In this document: positions 30,839 to 40,226 of the stretch, one piece after another
How the letters are laid out: each line of letters starts with the position of its first letter
How positions within the stretch are numbered: position 1 is the stretch's first letter
Assembly (NCBI GenBank): GCA_900542035.1
Contig: UQMJ01000027.1
Coordinates: 1-40,285 of the forward strand
Source of the DNA: an uncultured Clostridium sp.
Lineage (GTDB): Bacteria > Bacillota > Clostridia > Lachnospirales > Lachnospiraceae
DNA length: 40,285 nucleotides
Reading direction: 5' to 3'
Made by a program: the position numbers and the translations under genes
The notes under the pieces: generated by a model
Database searches by the model: none
What the model saw: the letters and a program-made list of their open reading frames with translations, nothing else
What the model was told of the DNA's origin: nothing

Positions 30839-32203
30839 ATGATTAATATTTATGAAGTAAACGAAACCAATAAAATGATTGAGCAGGAGAACCTGGACGT
30901 TCGTACCATTACCATGGGTATCAGCCTGTTAGACTGTGCAGACGGCAATCTGGATACTGTGAATGAGAAGATTTATAAGAAGATCACAACCCTGGCAAAA
31001 GATCTGGTAACAACTGGAGAAGCGATTTCCAGGGATTTTGGGATTCCCATTGTCAATAAGCGGATTTCGGTCACTCCCATTGCTTTGGTAGGAGCTTCTT
31101 CCTGCAAAACACCAGAAGATTTTGTGACTATTGCAAAGACTTTGGACAGGGCAGCGAAAGAAGTTGGCGTTAACTTTATCGGCGGCTATTCCGCCCTGGT
31201 AAATAAAGGCATGACAACAGCAGACAGGAACCTGATGCTGTCTATCCCTCAGGCGCTGACAGAGACAGAGCGGGTATGCAGCTCCGTCAATGTAGGCTCT
31301 ACCAAGACCGGACTGGACATGGATGCGGTACAGCTTATGGGCCAGATTGTAAAAAAGACGGCAGAAGCCACAAAAGAAAACGATTCCTTAGGCTGCGCCA
31401 AGCTGGTTGTATTCTGCAATGCGCCGGATGACAACCCATTTATGGCAGGCGCCTTCCATGGCGTGACCGAAGCCGACGCGATTATTAACGTAGGCGTCAG
31501 CGGCCCAGGCGTTGTAAAAACGGCTCTGGAACAGGCAAGAGGCGAAAATTTTGAAGTGCTGTGTGAAACCATCAAAAAGATTGCTTTTAAGATTACCAGG
31601 GTAGGACAGTTAGTGGCACAGGAAGCAGCCAGCCGCTTAAACGTGCCGTTCGGCATTATTGATTTATCCTTAGCTCCGACCCCTGCAATCGGCGACAGCG
31701 TAGCAGAGATTTTAGAGGAAATGGGCTTAGAACGGGTAGGCGCTCCTGGCACAACTGCAGCCCTTGCTATGTTAAATGACCAGGTAAAGAAGGGCGGAAT
31801 TATGGCTTCTTCTTACGTAGGCGGACTTTCCGGAGCATTTATTCCGGTCAGTGAAGATCAGGGAATGATCGACGCGGTTTCCATGGGCGCGCTGACCTTA
31901 GAAAAGCTGGAAGCCATGACCTGTGTCTGCTCCGTTGGCCTGGATATGATTGCCATTCCTGGAGATACTCCGGATACGACCATTGCAGGCATCATTGCAG
32001 ACGAGGCCGCTATTGGCATGATCAACCAGAAGACAACTGCAGTCCGCGTCATTCCAGTTATCGGAAAAACCGTAGGCGATACGGTAGAGTTTGGCGGGCT
32101 TTTGGGCTATGCGCCGGTTATGCCGGTTAACCAGTATTCCTGTGAGAAATTCGTTACCAGAGGCGGACGGATTCCGGCTCCGATTCACAGCTTTAAAAAC
32201 TAG
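30839..32203 (+). CDS. UPF0210 (PFL family) protein
   Basis: A 454-aa protein of the UPF0210/DUF711 family, distantly related to pyruvate formate-lyase-like folds. Its function is unknown. Family hallmarks: TITMGISLLDCAD near the start, the GGYSALVNKGMT segment, VGVSGPGVVKTAL, APTPAIGDSVAEILEEMGLE, and VGLDMIAIPGDTP. ATG 30839 follows GGCGGAAG. Pairing with the small ACT protein upstream is conserved and suggests an amino-acid-related role, by inference only. Confidence 0.88.
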   Translation: MINIYEVNETNKMIEQENLDVRTITMGISLLDCADGNLDTVNEKIYKKITTLAKDLVTTGEAISRDFGIPIVNKRISVTPIALVGASSCKTPEDFVTIAKTLDRAAKEVGVNFIGGYSALVNKGMTTADRNLMLSIPQALTETERVCSSVNVGSTKTGLDMDAVQLMGQIVKKTAEATKENDSLGCAKLVVFCNAPDDNPFMAGAFHGVTEADAIINVGVSGPGVVKTALEQARGENFEVLCETIKKIAFKITRVGQLVAQEAASRLNVPFGIIDLSLAPTPAIGDSVAEILEEMGLERVGAPGTTAALAMLNDQVKKGGIMASSYVGGLSGAFIPVSEDQGMIDAVSMGALTLEKLEAMTCVCSVGLDMIAIPGDTPDTTIAGIIADEAAIGMINQKTTAVRVIPVIGKTVGDTVEFGGLLGYAPVMPVNQYSCEKFVTRGGRIPAPIHSFKN

Positions 32204-32214
32204 GAGTACTGCGG

Positions 32215-32856
32215 ATGAAGATCTATTTGATTCGCCACGGGCGTCAAAGCAGCAAACTGTGCAACGTCAATGTGGATTTGTCAGAAGAAGGTTTCCGCCA
32301 GGCAGCCCTGGTGGGAGAACGTCTGTTTCCGGAAAAAATCCAGGCTGTTTATTCCAGCGATTTGATTCGGGCTGTACAGACCGCACAGGCGGCCAATCTG
32401 TACTGGAATGTAGAGCATATGGTAAGGCCGGATCTTAGGGAAATTTCCTTTGGAGATATGGAAGGGATGTCTGATGGAGAGATTGCGGTAAAATATCGGG
32501 ATTTTAAACTTCAAATGGAAAAGATGGAAGAAGACCTTCCTTATCCAGGAGGAGAATGCGCGGCGGATGTGGTGCACAGGGCGCTTCCGGTTTTCGAAGA
32601 ACTGGTCAACAGCGGGTATGAGCGGGTGGCCGTGGTAACTCATGGCGGCGTAATCCGCAGCATGGCCGCCTATTATCTGGGCCTGGATCTGGCAAAATGG
32701 AGGATTCTGGGAAAAAGCCTGGAAAACTGCAGCATTACGGAATTTTCCTGGGAGGACAGCCAGAAGCGGTTTACTTTGGAACGGTTTAACGATTACGCTC
32801 ATTTAGAAAAATATCCGGAGCTTTTAAGAAGCGCCTGGGTAGAAGGGGAAAATTAA
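32215..32856 (+). CDS. Histidine phosphatase family protein (phosphoglycerate mutase-like)
   Basis: A 213-aa protein with the phosphohistidine motif LIRHGRQ at residues 5-11, the second-arginine region SSDLIRAVQTAQ, the acidic region LREISFGDMEGMSD, and the second histidine in VVTHGGVIRSM. This is a complete histidine-phosphatase active site of the CobC/GpmB-like branch. The substrate cannot be assigned. It lies 2 bp before the methyltransferase gene on the same strand. Confidence 0.88.
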   Translation: MKIYLIRHGRQSSKLCNVNVDLSEEGFRQAALVGERLFPEKIQAVYSSDLIRAVQTAQAANLYWNVEHMVRPDLREISFGDMEGMSDGEIAVKYRDFKLQMEKMEEDLPYPGGECAADVVHRALPVFEELVNSGYERVAVVTHGGVIRSMAAYYLGLDLAKWRILGKSLENCSITEFSWEDSQKRFTLERFNDYAHLEKYPELLRSAWVEGEN

Positions 32857-32858
32857 CA

Positions 32859-34055
32859 ATGGAGGAACAGCTTTTAACAGCGTTGGATCGGTTTTTAAAC
32901 GAAGATTTGGAAAAACTGGTATTAAGCAATCCCAGGGAAAAAGAAGGGACGTTTAAAATTCAGATTCGTCCGGTGTCTATTCAGGGAACGTTAAAATTTC
33001 AGGCAGAGGAATTTGCCGGAAAGCAGGCGTTTCATAAAAATCTGGAGCCCAATCAGGCAAAATGCTATATTGCAGAACAGCTGTCCCGTCAGTTTAAACA
33101 GATGGAGTTAAAATCCAGCCAGGGAAGCGTTCAGGCTCTGGTCAGCAAAAAGGGGAAGATGACGGTAAAAGTAAAGAACAATCCGGCAGCTGCAAATTCC
33201 CCTTCTGTCAAAATAGCTGCTCCTTCCAGAAAGGAAAAGCTGGCAGCCCTGTCCCATAACCGCAGCAAGCATTATATCATTGAAGAGGGGACGCCTGTGC
33301 CGTTTCTGGCAGATTTGGGGGTTATGACGGCAGAAGGAAAGATTGTCCGTTCCCGTTACGATAAATTCCGCCAGATTAACCGGTTTTTAGAGTTTATCGA
33401 AGACGTTCTGCCCCGTCTGGATAAATCCAGGGAAAATGTGATCATTGATTTCGGCTGCGGAAAGTCCTATCTGACCTTTGCCATGTATTACTATCTGAAG
33501 GTCCGGATGGGATACCCGATCCGGATTATCGGTCTGGATTTAAAGCAGGACGTCATCGATCACTGCAACCAGTTGAGCAGAAAATACGGTTATGATACCT
33601 TGAATTTTTACCACGGGGATATTGCCGGTTACGAAGGCGTCAGTCAGGTAGATATGGTGGTAACCCTTCATGCCTGCGATACGGCTACGGATTATGCCCT
33701 GGCAAAGGCTGTCCGCTGGGGAGCAAAGGTAATTTTGTCTGTTCCCTGCTGCCAGCATGAGCTGAACAGACAGATGAAAAACCAGCTGCTGGAGCCGGTG
33801 CTTCATTACGGCATTATTAAAGAGCGGATGGCGGCATTGTATACCGACGGGCTGAGGGCGGAAATCCTGGAAAACCAGGGATACCGGACCCAGCTTCTGG
33901 AGTTTATCGATATGGAGCATACCCCGAAGAACATTCTGATACGGGCCGTGTACCAGGGAAGCAAAAAAGACAACCAACAGGAGATAAACGAGATTTTAGA
34001 GTTTCTTCACGTAACCCCGACGCTGTATCGGGAACTGATGGAACCGGAAAAGTAA
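32859..34055 (+). CDS. Class I SAM-dependent methyltransferase
   Basis: A 398-aa protein. An N-terminal domain of about 150 residues with no assigned function is followed by a Rossmann methyltransferase domain: SAM loop IIDFGCGKSYLTF, acidic strand end IIGLDLKQDV, HGDI, and VVTLHACDTATDYAL. Motif SVPCCQHELN occupies the place of the catalytic loop. The ACDT/PCCQ combination is typical of the Methyltransf_32 group, whose substrate is probably RNA but is not established. It is followed closely by cardiolipin synthase. Confidence 0.85.
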   Translation: MEEQLLTALDRFLNEDLEKLVLSNPREKEGTFKIQIRPVSIQGTLKFQAEEFAGKQAFHKNLEPNQAKCYIAEQLSRQFKQMELKSSQGSVQALVSKKGKMTVKVKNNPAAANSPSVKIAAPSRKEKLAALSHNRSKHYIIEEGTPVPFLADLGVMTAEGKIVRSRYDKFRQINRFLEFIEDVLPRLDKSRENVIIDFGCGKSYLTFAMYYYLKVRMGYPIRIIGLDLKQDVIDHCNQLSRKYGYDTLNFYHGDIAGYEGVSQVDMVVTLHACDTATDYALAKAVRWGAKVILSVPCCQHELNRQMKNQLLEPVLHYGIIKERMAALYTDGLRAEILENQGYRTQLLEFIDMEHTPKNILIRAVYQGSKKDNQQEINEILEFLHVTPTLYRELMEPEK

Positions 34056-34068
34056 GTGATAATCAATT

Positions 34069-35613
34069 ATGAGAGCAGAAGAAAAAACAAATGTAAGAAA
34101 CAGCATTACCAGAGTCTTTTTTGCAGGACTTTTATTTGCTCTGCAGGTCTATTGGATTGTGCTGGTGGCCATCCGGTTAAACCGGTATTCGACTGCAATC
34201 GCAGGAATTACCGGCCTTTTGGCTTTAATCCTGGCCCTGCGGATTAACAGCGGAAGCGAAAATGCAGCTTTTAAGATGCCCTGGATCATTCTGATTCTGG
34301 TATTTCCGGTGTTCGGCATCTGTGTGTTTTTCCTGTTTGGACGGAGAGGCGCGACAAAACGGGATAGGGAACGGTTTGGAGCAGAACACAAACGGTGGAT
34401 GGGCTGCGTCAGCCAGGATCCCCAGGTAATGACATCCCTGGAGCGCCAGGATCTTTATGCAGCCAACCAGTTCCGTTACCTTTCCAGACAGGAAGGATAT
34501 CCAGTATTCCAGAATACCAGTGTGAAATTTTATGATTTTGCCGAAAAGGGGATTGAAGATCAGCTGGAAGCGCTGGAACAGGCGGAAACCTACATTTTCA
34601 TGGAATACCATGCCATAGAAGAAGGCCAGTCCTTTGGCCGGATTATGGAAATTCTGGAGCGCAAGGCCAGCCAGGGCGTAGAAGTCCGGATTTTGTACGA
34701 CGATGTAGGAAGCGTTGGCTTTTTGAATCTGGATTTTATTAAGCGGATGAAAGAAAAGAACATCCAGTGTCGGGTGTTTAATCCGGTATTTCCGGTCTTA
34801 AAGATTTTTATGAACAATCGGGATCATAGAAAGATTACCATTATTGACGGAAAGGTTGGATTTACCGGAGGCTATAACCTGGCGGATGAATATTTTAATT
34901 TGATCCACCCCTATGGAAACTGGAAAGATACGGGAGTCCGGCTGGAAGGAGACGCAGTAGACAGCCTTCTGACCATGTTTCTGGAAATGTGGAATGGGTT
35001 TGGAAACAGTGCCAAGGATTCCGCAGATGATTACTTTGTAAAAGATAAGGGACAGAAACAGGCAAAAGGATTTGTCCAGCCTTATGCAGACAGTCCGTTA
35101 GATGACCGCCAGGTGGGGGAAAACGTATACTTAAACATGATAAAAGGGGCAAAACGGTTTTTATACATTACCACGCCTTACCTGATTATCAGCGATGAGA
35201 TGCGCAGAGAACTGACCCTGGCAGCAGAGCGGGGTGTAGATGTGCGGATCATAACCCCTGGAATTCCGGATAAAAAGATGGTATTTCGGGTAACCCGCTC
35301 CTACTATGCAGGACTGGTCAAAGGAGGAGTGCGGATTTACGAGTACACTCCTGGCTTTATCCATTCCAAGCAGATGACGGCGGATGGGGAGTACGGCGTA
35401 GTGGGAACCATTAACTTAGATTACCGGAGCCTGTACCACCATTTTGAAAACGGCGTGTTATTGTACGACTGTCCGGCAGTTTCCCATATGGTGGAAGATT
35501 TCCATCAGACCTTCCAGGTGTCCCGCGAGGTAACCAGCCAGTATCAGGGCGAGCGGTATGCGGTGGTAAGAGGATTTGACTGTATTCTCCGTCTGGTGGC
35601 GCCATTACTCTAA
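34069..35613 (+). CDS. cls: Cardiolipin synthase (phospholipase D family)
   Basis: A 514-aa membrane enzyme making cardiolipin from two phosphatidylglycerol molecules. Two or more N-terminal membrane segments (ALQVYWIVLVAIRLN, IILILVFPVFGICVFFLFG) lead into two PLD domains. Both HKD motifs are complete: HRKITIIDGKVGFTGG and HSKQMTADGEYGVVGT. Length is typical. The 3' end overlaps the end of the convergent tmcAL by 9 bp, leaving no space for a terminator between them. Confidence 0.92.
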   Translation: MRAEEKTNVRNSITRVFFAGLLFALQVYWIVLVAIRLNRYSTAIAGITGLLALILALRINSGSENAAFKMPWIILILVFPVFGICVFFLFGRRGATKRDRERFGAEHKRWMGCVSQDPQVMTSLERQDLYAANQFRYLSRQEGYPVFQNTSVKFYDFAEKGIEDQLEALEQAETYIFMEYHAIEEGQSFGRIMEILERKASQGVEVRILYDDVGSVGFLNLDFIKRMKEKNIQCRVFNPVFPVLKIFMNNRDHRKITIIDGKVGFTGGYNLADEYFNLIHPYGNWKDTGVRLEGDAVDSLLTMFLEMWNGFGNSAKDSADDYFVKDKGQKQAKGFVQPYADSPLDDRQVGENVYLNMIKGAKRFLYITTPYLIISDEMRRELTLAAERGVDVRIITPGIPDKKMVFRVTRSYYAGLVKGGVRIYEYTPGFIHSKQMTADGEYGVVGTINLDYRSLYHHFENGVLLYDCPAVSHMVEDFHQTFQVSREVTSQYQGERYAVVRGFDCILRLVAPLL

Positions 35614-36933
35614 TACCAGCAGTTTCCGGTTAAATTCATTTTTTAAAACAGCGTGTCCGGCATCCGGATAGCGCTGGCAGAATGCACATTGGTATAAATG
35701 ACTGGCATATAAATCTTTCTGGAATTCTTCCAGAGCTGGTCCGGATAAACAGGAAAAAGCAGCAGCGGGTTTCGTAATAAGGGGAATCCGGCTGCTTTTT
35801 TTGAGTTCTGCAAACAAAGGGGCAGCGCCTTTGTTAAATCCCAGGATCCTGGCGTAAGGAGCATAGCCAAGGTCTTTCCAGGCGGCGATCGGTTCTTTGG
35901 CAATTCCCAATAAGATCTTTGTAAAAGCCCGATTAATGCGGGTATAAGTATACTGCCTGGTTTTTAACTGTGCGATTCTGTCCTCCCATCCGGTTATGTC
36001 CAGGGCAAGTCTGGAAAGACGCAGAGCCAGGTCGGAAGAAATGTCAGAAATTTTGCCAAATTCAGCCGCGCCCCGATCTTCTGCCTGGGAAAGCTCCAGG
36101 ATTTTTCCGTTGAGAAGGGAAGAAAAGTCCTCTGGCCACAGCGGTTTTGACTGGCAAAACAAGTCTCTGACTGTTTCTGGAAGAAAGGAAAGGGCGGGAA
36201 ACCGGCAGGAAGCGTCTGCGTCGGAACGCTCCGGAAGGCCGTAGGGAAACTGCTGGAAAAGGGCAGTCCGGATGCCGGTGGCAGAAGCAAATGTAAGGGG
36301 CTTTTGGCCGGAGTCCTCTCCGACGCCGGAAATGGCGTCGTGATAGCCGTCTCCTTTTCTTAAAATGGCAACTGGCATCAGGCTGGCGTTTTGCCGGAGA
36401 ATGGCTTTGCAGTATTCCAGTCCGAGGATGTTGTTGGGAGCAGACAGCGAATCTAAAAATTCTGCGTCCTGGCTGCCGCTGTAGATGGCCTTTAAAGCAG
36501 CCAGCCTGGCGGCTGGAAAGGTAGCGCCGGTTTTCAGCTCATTCTGGAGAAGTCTGGAAAAAACGCTGGATTCCTGTTCCAGCACCTCAGCCCCCTTTAA
36601 GAGCGCGGAAGTATCGCCATGTTCGCTTCCAAAACACAGGCAGTCTGTAACCCCAATCCGGTCGAGAAGCGCTACTCCGCAGGCGGCAAACTCTTCGGCA
36701 GAGCTGCAGGCAAAGGCGGCGGGAAGTTCCAGCACCAGGTCTGCTCCGCTAAGGAGCGCCATATGTGCCCTGGTATACTTATCAAAGACGGCAGGGCCGC
36801 CTCTCTGGACAAAATCGCCGCTCATGGCAACGACAACAAAGTCAGCGCCGGTACGCGTTCTTGCTTCTTCGATATGATAAGCATGGCCGGAGTGGAAGGG
36901 GTTGTATTCTGCAATAATTCCAGTAACGTTCAT
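35605..36933 (-). CDS. tmcAL: tRNA(Met) cytidine acetate ligase
   Basis: A 442-aa enzyme that uses acetate and ATP to acetylate C34 of elongator tRNA-Met (ac4C34 formation, TmcAL/YlbM). The N-terminal nucleotidyltransferase core reads GIIAEYNPFHSGHAYHI with the HxGH site. It is followed by AMSGDFVQRGGPA, a conserved family block, and by SEHGD and NNILGLEY further on. It is on the strand opposite its neighbours and has its own promoter. The coding end overlaps the convergent cls gene by 9 bp. Acetate as a substrate fits the acetate-producing pduL-ackA genes nearby. Confidence 0.92.
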   Translation of the reverse strand: MNVTGIIAEYNPFHSGHAYHIEEARTRTGADFVVVAMSGDFVQRGGPAVFDKYTRAHMALLSGADLVLELPAAFACSSAEEFAACGVALLDRIGVTDCLCFGSEHGDTSALLKGAEVLEQESSVFSRLLQNELKTGATFPAARLAALKAIYSGSQDAEFLDSLSAPNNILGLEYCKAILRQNASLMPVAILRKGDGYHDAISGVGEDSGQKPLTFASATGIRTALFQQFPYGLPERSDADASCRFPALSFLPETVRDLFCQSKPLWPEDFSSLLNGKILELSQAEDRGAAEFGKISDISSDLALRLSRLALDITGWEDRIAQLKTRQYTYTRINRAFTKILLGIAKEPIAAWKDLGYAPYARILGFNKGAAPLFAELKKSSRIPLITKPAAAFSCLSGPALEEFQKDLYASHLYQCAFCQRYPDAGHAVLKNEFNRKLLVLE

Positions 36934-36974
36934 GGGAAAATCTCCTTATTTCCAGTCTTACAATGGGTGTTTTC

Positions 36975-37003
36975 ATAATAGCCAATTTTTTGGAGAATTT
37001 CAA
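36975..37003 (-). promoter_or_regulatory. Promoter of tmcAL
   Basis: Read on the minus strand: TTGAAA (37003-36998), 17-bp spacer, TATTAT (36980-36975), about 40 bp before the start codon. Confidence 0.65.
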
Positions 37004-37026
37004 GAGTACCTCTGTTTGTTTTTTAC

Positions 37027-37055
37027 TTGTGATTTTCAGACAAATGGCATATACT
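37027..37055 (+). promoter_or_regulatory. Promoter of the c-di-AMP receptor gene
   Basis: TTGTGA (37027-37032), 17-bp spacer, TATACT (37050-37055). It is divergent from the tmcAL promoter, in a 155-bp gap. Confidence 0.6.
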
Positions 37056-37088
37056 AGAACCATCATTTTATGTCAGGAGGAATTGACC

Positions 37089-37421
37089 ATGAAATTAGTA
37101 TATGCAATTGTAAGAAATGATAATGAAGATGATGTGGTAAATGAGCTGACCAAAAATCATTTCAGTATTACCAGACTTTCTACGACCGGAGGATTTCTGA
37201 AAAAAGGAAATACCACGCTGCTAATCGGTACGGAAGATGATCAGGTGGATAAAGTAATTGATATTATTAAAAAAGAATGCGGCAAGAGACAGAAGATTAC
37301 GGTCAACGTACCGTATATGTCCGGAACCTCCATGGTTAATTACGGTACCATGCCGATGAATGTAGAGATTGGCGGAGCGACGATTTTTGTAACCGATGTG
37401 GATCGGTTTGAGAAAATTTAA
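37089..37421 (+). CDS. darA: Cyclic-di-AMP receptor (DarA/PstA, PII-like)
   Basis: A 110-aa PII-like protein that binds c-di-AMP in Firmicutes as a trimer. Recognisable blocks: MKLVYAIVRNDNEDDVVNEL, the ligand-contact region ITRLSTTGGFLKKGNTTLLIG, and the C-terminal GGATIFVTDVDRFEKI. AGGAGGAATTG gives a strong ribosome site. It is a single-gene unit by its spacing. Its downstream targets are unknown in the family. Confidence 0.92.
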   Translation: MKLVYAIVRNDNEDDVVNELTKNHFSITRLSTTGGFLKKGNTTLLIGTEDDQVDKVIDIIKKECGKRQKITVNVPYMSGTSMVNYGTMPMNVEIGGATIFVTDVDRFEKI

Positions 37422-37462
37422 CAGTTGTTTTGCAAAAAATGCAAAGTATATGACACTGGTAC

Positions 37463-37491
37463 TTGAAAAATAGTGACAAACCACCTAAAAT
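37463..37491 (+). promoter_or_regulatory. Promoter of the pduL-ackA operon
   Basis: TTGAAA (37463-37468), 17-bp spacer, TAAAAT (37486-37491), leaving a 5' leader of about 60 nt before pduL. Confidence 0.6.
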
Positions 37492-37558
37492 AGAAGATAG
37501 AATCACACAACTATGCTGTTGATTAAAATTATACGAAAAATAAGGAGAAGACAGTACT

Positions 37559-38128
37559 ATGAAATTTATTGTTGAAACATCCGCACGTCACGTACACGTA
37601 ACCCAGGAGACTTTAGAGATTCTGTTTGGCAAGGGACATGAGCTGACCCATAAGAAAGACTTATCCCAGCCAGGCCAGTTTGCCTGTGAAGAGAGAGTTA
37701 CAGTAGTTGGACCTAAGAAGTCTTTAGAGAGAGTTTCCATTTTAGGACCAGTGAGAAATGCAGATCAGGTAGAGCTTTCTTTATCCGACGCCCGTTCTAT
37801 CGGCGTAGCAGCTCCCATCAGAGAGTCCGGCGACGTTGCGGGAAGCGCTCCATGCAAGTTAGTTGGTCCTTGCGGCGAAGTTGAGCTGACTGAGGGCGTT
37901 ATCGCTGCAAAGCGTCACATCCATGCAACTCCGGAAGACGCTGAGAAATTAGGCGTAAAGGATAAAGACGTTGTTTCCGTTAAGATTGATACCGACGGCA
38001 GAAGCCTGGTATTTGGCGACGTAGTAGTTCGTGTAAGCCCGAAATTCGCTCTGGCTATGCACATTGACACTGACGAATCCAACGCAGCAGGCTGCGGCAG
38101 GGAAGTATACGGCGAGATCGTAAAATAA
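37559..38128 (+). CDS. pduL: Phosphate acyltransferase PduL-type (phosphotransacetylase)
   Basis: A 189-aa enzyme that exchanges CoA and phosphate on a short acyl group (acetyl-CoA or propanoyl-CoA to the acyl phosphate). The two zinc-histidine motifs are clear: SARHVHVT at residues 8-15 and AAKRHIHATPEDAEKLG at about 118-134. A third conserved block MHIDTDESNAAG is near the end. There is no microcompartment-targeting extension at the N-terminus, so this is the housekeeping form. It lies 33 bp before ackA, so it supplies acetyl phosphate in place of a classical Pta. Confidence 0.93.
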   Translation: MKFIVETSARHVHVTQETLEILFGKGHELTHKKDLSQPGQFACEERVTVVGPKKSLERVSILGPVRNADQVELSLSDARSIGVAAPIRESGDVAGSAPCKLVGPCGEVELTEGVIAAKRHIHATPEDAEKLGVKDKDVVSVKIDTDGRSLVFGDVVVRVSPKFALAMHIDTDESNAAGCGREVYGEIVK

Positions 38129-38161
38129 TCCGACCAAATCAAGCTTAAAGGAGAACATACA

Positions 38162-39355
38162 ATGAAAATCTTAGTTATTAACTGCGGAAGCTCTTCCTTA
38201 AAATATCAGTTAATCGACATGGAAAACGAGAGCGTACTGGCAAAAGGTTTATGCGAGAGAATCAGCATTGACGGTTCCAAGCTGACCCACAAGCCGGCAG
38301 GCAAAGACGAATACGTAGTAGAAAGCCCGATGCCAGACCATAAGGTAGCGGTCCAGTTAGTAATGGACGCCTTGATGGACAAGGATCACGGCGTAATTAC
38401 CAGCACTGACGAGATTTCTGCAATCGGCCACCGCGTTCTGCACGGCGGTACGGTTTACAGCGATTCCATCGTAGTAAACGAAGATGTAAAGAAAGTGATC
38501 CGCGAGTGCTTTGACTTAGGACCTTTACACAATCCGGCAAACTTAATCGGTATCGAGGCGTGCGAGGCCGCGATGCCTGGCAAGCCAAACGTAGCCGTTT
38601 TCGATACTGCATTCGGTATGGCAATGCCTGAGAAAGCATATACCTATGCAATTCCTCACGAATACTTAGAAAAATACGGCCTGCGCAGATACGGCTTCCA
38701 CGGAACCAGCCACAAATTCGTATCCGCAGAGGCAATCAAGTTCGGCGGTCTGGATCCGGAAAACGCAAAGGTTATCGTATGCCACTTAGGAAATGGCGCC
38801 AGCGTATCTGCTTCCATCGGCGGCAAGTGCGTAGACACCAGCATGGGTCTGACACCATTAGAGGGTCTGATCATGGGTACCAGAAGCGGCGACATTGATC
38901 CGGCAGTTGCCCAGTATATCTGCAACCATGAGAACAAGGACATCAACGAAGTATTAAACATCTTCAACAAGAAGTCCGGTATCTTAGGTATGAGCGGCGG
39001 CATCTCCAGCGACTTCCGCGATGTAGGCAAGGCTGCTGCAGAAGGCAATCATCTGGCTAAGGTAGCGTTAGACGCATTCCGTTACCGCGTTGCAAAATAC
39101 ATCGGCGCTTACACAGCAGCGATGAACGGCGTAGATGCCATTGCATTTACTGCAGGCGTTGGCGAGAACGACGTAAATACCAGATATGAAATCTGCCAGT
39201 ATTTAGGCTACTTAGGCGTTGAGATTGACAAAGAAGCCAACAATGTACATGGAGAAGAGACTGTCATTTCTACTCCTGCATCCAAGGTAAAAGTAATGTT
39301 AATCCCAACCAACGAAGAGCTGGCAATCGCAAGAGAAACTCTGGCATTAGTGTAA
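38162..39355 (+). CDS. ackA: Acetate kinase
   Basis: A 397-aa enzyme making acetate and ATP from acetyl phosphate and ADP. Family signatures: KILVINCGSSSLKYQL at the N-terminus, GHRVLHGG, FDTAFG, RRYGFHGTSHKFV (catalytic His and Arg region), and TRSGDIDPA, with TAGVGEND and PTNEELAIARET at the C-terminus. Length is standard. Downstream of pduL on the same strand, it completes a two-gene acetate-forming, ATP-yielding operon. Codon use favours frequent codons, consistent with high expression. Confidence 0.96.
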   Translation: MKILVINCGSSSLKYQLIDMENESVLAKGLCERISIDGSKLTHKPAGKDEYVVESPMPDHKVAVQLVMDALMDKDHGVITSTDEISAIGHRVLHGGTVYSDSIVVNEDVKKVIRECFDLGPLHNPANLIGIEACEAAMPGKPNVAVFDTAFGMAMPEKAYTYAIPHEYLEKYGLRRYGFHGTSHKFVSAEAIKFGGLDPENAKVIVCHLGNGASVSASIGGKCVDTSMGLTPLEGLIMGTRSGDIDPAVAQYICNHENKDINEVLNIFNKKSGILGMSGGISSDFRDVGKAAAEGNHLAKVALDAFRYRVAKYIGAYTAAMNGVDAIAFTAGVGENDVNTRYEICQYLGYLGVEIDKEANNVHGEETVISTPASKVKVMLIPTNEELAIARETLALV

Positions 39356-39382
39356 ATATTAGGAAGATGTTTCAAAAATTTG

Positions 39383-39411
39383 TTGACAAAATAGCAGTGT
39401 GTCTGTATAAT
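39383..39411 (+). promoter_or_regulatory. Consensus promoter of the DUF177-rpmF operon
   Basis: TTGACA (39383-39388), exactly 17 bp, TATAAT (39406-39411). Both hexamers are perfect consensus, as expected for a ribosomal protein operon. Confidence 0.85.
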
Positions 39412-39438
39412 AGCAGAGGTGCGTATTAGGAGATTAAT

Positions 39439-39966
39439 ATGCTGATTAACTTATCAGAGTTGTTTTCCTGCCAAGGAAAGATGAAGACCTATACCCCAGA
39501 TCTTGAGATGATACAGTGTCCCACCCCAGATGGTGTGTGTGAGATTGTAGAGAAAGGCCCCATTTCATTGACCATTGTCAATGAGGGAGATCGGAAGATG
39601 CATATGGAAGGAAGCGTAAGACTGAGTCTGTCCATGCCTTGTTCCAGATGCTTAGAACCGATAACAGTGCCTTTTGAACTGGAGATTGATCAGGAACTGG
39701 ATTTAAGCCAGACTGAAGAGGAACGGGTAGAAGCGTTGGATGAACAACCCTATATAAGCGGTTACAATCTGGATGTGGACCAACTGGTTCTCAATGAACT
39801 GCTGTTGAATTTGCCTATGAAGGTTCTCTGCAAGGAAGATTGCAAGGGGATTTGCAATAGATGTGGCACCAATCTCAACAGAGGTACCTGTGATTGTGAA
39901 AAGCAGTCGCTGGATCCTCGAATGTCAGTTATCCAGGATATTTTTAAACAGTTTAAGGAGGTGTAA
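39439..39966 (+). CDS. DUF177 (YceD-like) protein
   Basis: A 175-aa protein of the DUF177/YceD family, almost always encoded just before rpmF and tied to large-subunit rRNA or ribosome biogenesis. CSRCLEP near residue 70, and CKEDCKGICNRCGTNLNRGTCDC near the C-terminus, are the conserved cysteine blocks, suggesting metal binding. It lies 3 bp before rpmF and shares its consensus promoter. Confidence 0.9.
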   Translation: MLINLSELFSCQGKMKTYTPDLEMIQCPTPDGVCEIVEKGPISLTIVNEGDRKMHMEGSVRLSLSMPCSRCLEPITVPFELEIDQELDLSQTEEERVEALDEQPYISGYNLDVDQLVLNELLLNLPMKVLCKEDCKGICNRCGTNLNRGTCDCEKQSLDPRMSVIQDIFKQFKEV

Positions 39967-39969
39967 ACC

Positions 39970-40152
39970 ATGTCTATCTGCCCAAAGAATAAATCTTCTA
40001 AAGCTAGAAGAGATAGCCGTAGAGCAAACTGGAAGATGAGCGCTCCAAACTTAGTTAAGTGCAGCAAGTGCGGCGCTTTAATGATGCCTCACAGAGTTTG
40101 CAAGGCTTGCGGTTCTTACAACAAGCGTGAGATCGTAAAAGTTGAGGACTAA
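39970..40152 (+). CDS. rpmF: 50S ribosomal protein L32
   Basis: A 60-aa ribosomal protein with the typical opening SICPKNKSSKARRDSRRANWK and a zinc ribbon CSKCG...CKACG (the zinc-binding C+ form). GGAGGTG precedes ATG 39970. The gene usually found next in related genomes (plsX) is not directly adjacent; a terminator follows instead. Confidence 0.96.
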   Translation: MSICPKNKSSKARRDSRRANWKMSAPNLVKCSKCGALMMPHRVCKACGSYNKREIVKVED

Positions 40153-40176
40153 TTTCAACAAAATTAAAATGTGAAG

Positions 40177-40226
40177 AAGACGCTATTTCATAGATGAATG
40201 TTCATTTATGGAGCAGCGTCTTTTGG
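40177..40226 (+). terminator. Terminator after rpmF
   Basis: The outer stem AAGACGCT (40177-40184) pairs with AGCGTCTT (40215-40222), with further pairing inside (TCATAGATGAA with TTCATTTATGG). TTTT closes the stem. Confidence 0.8.
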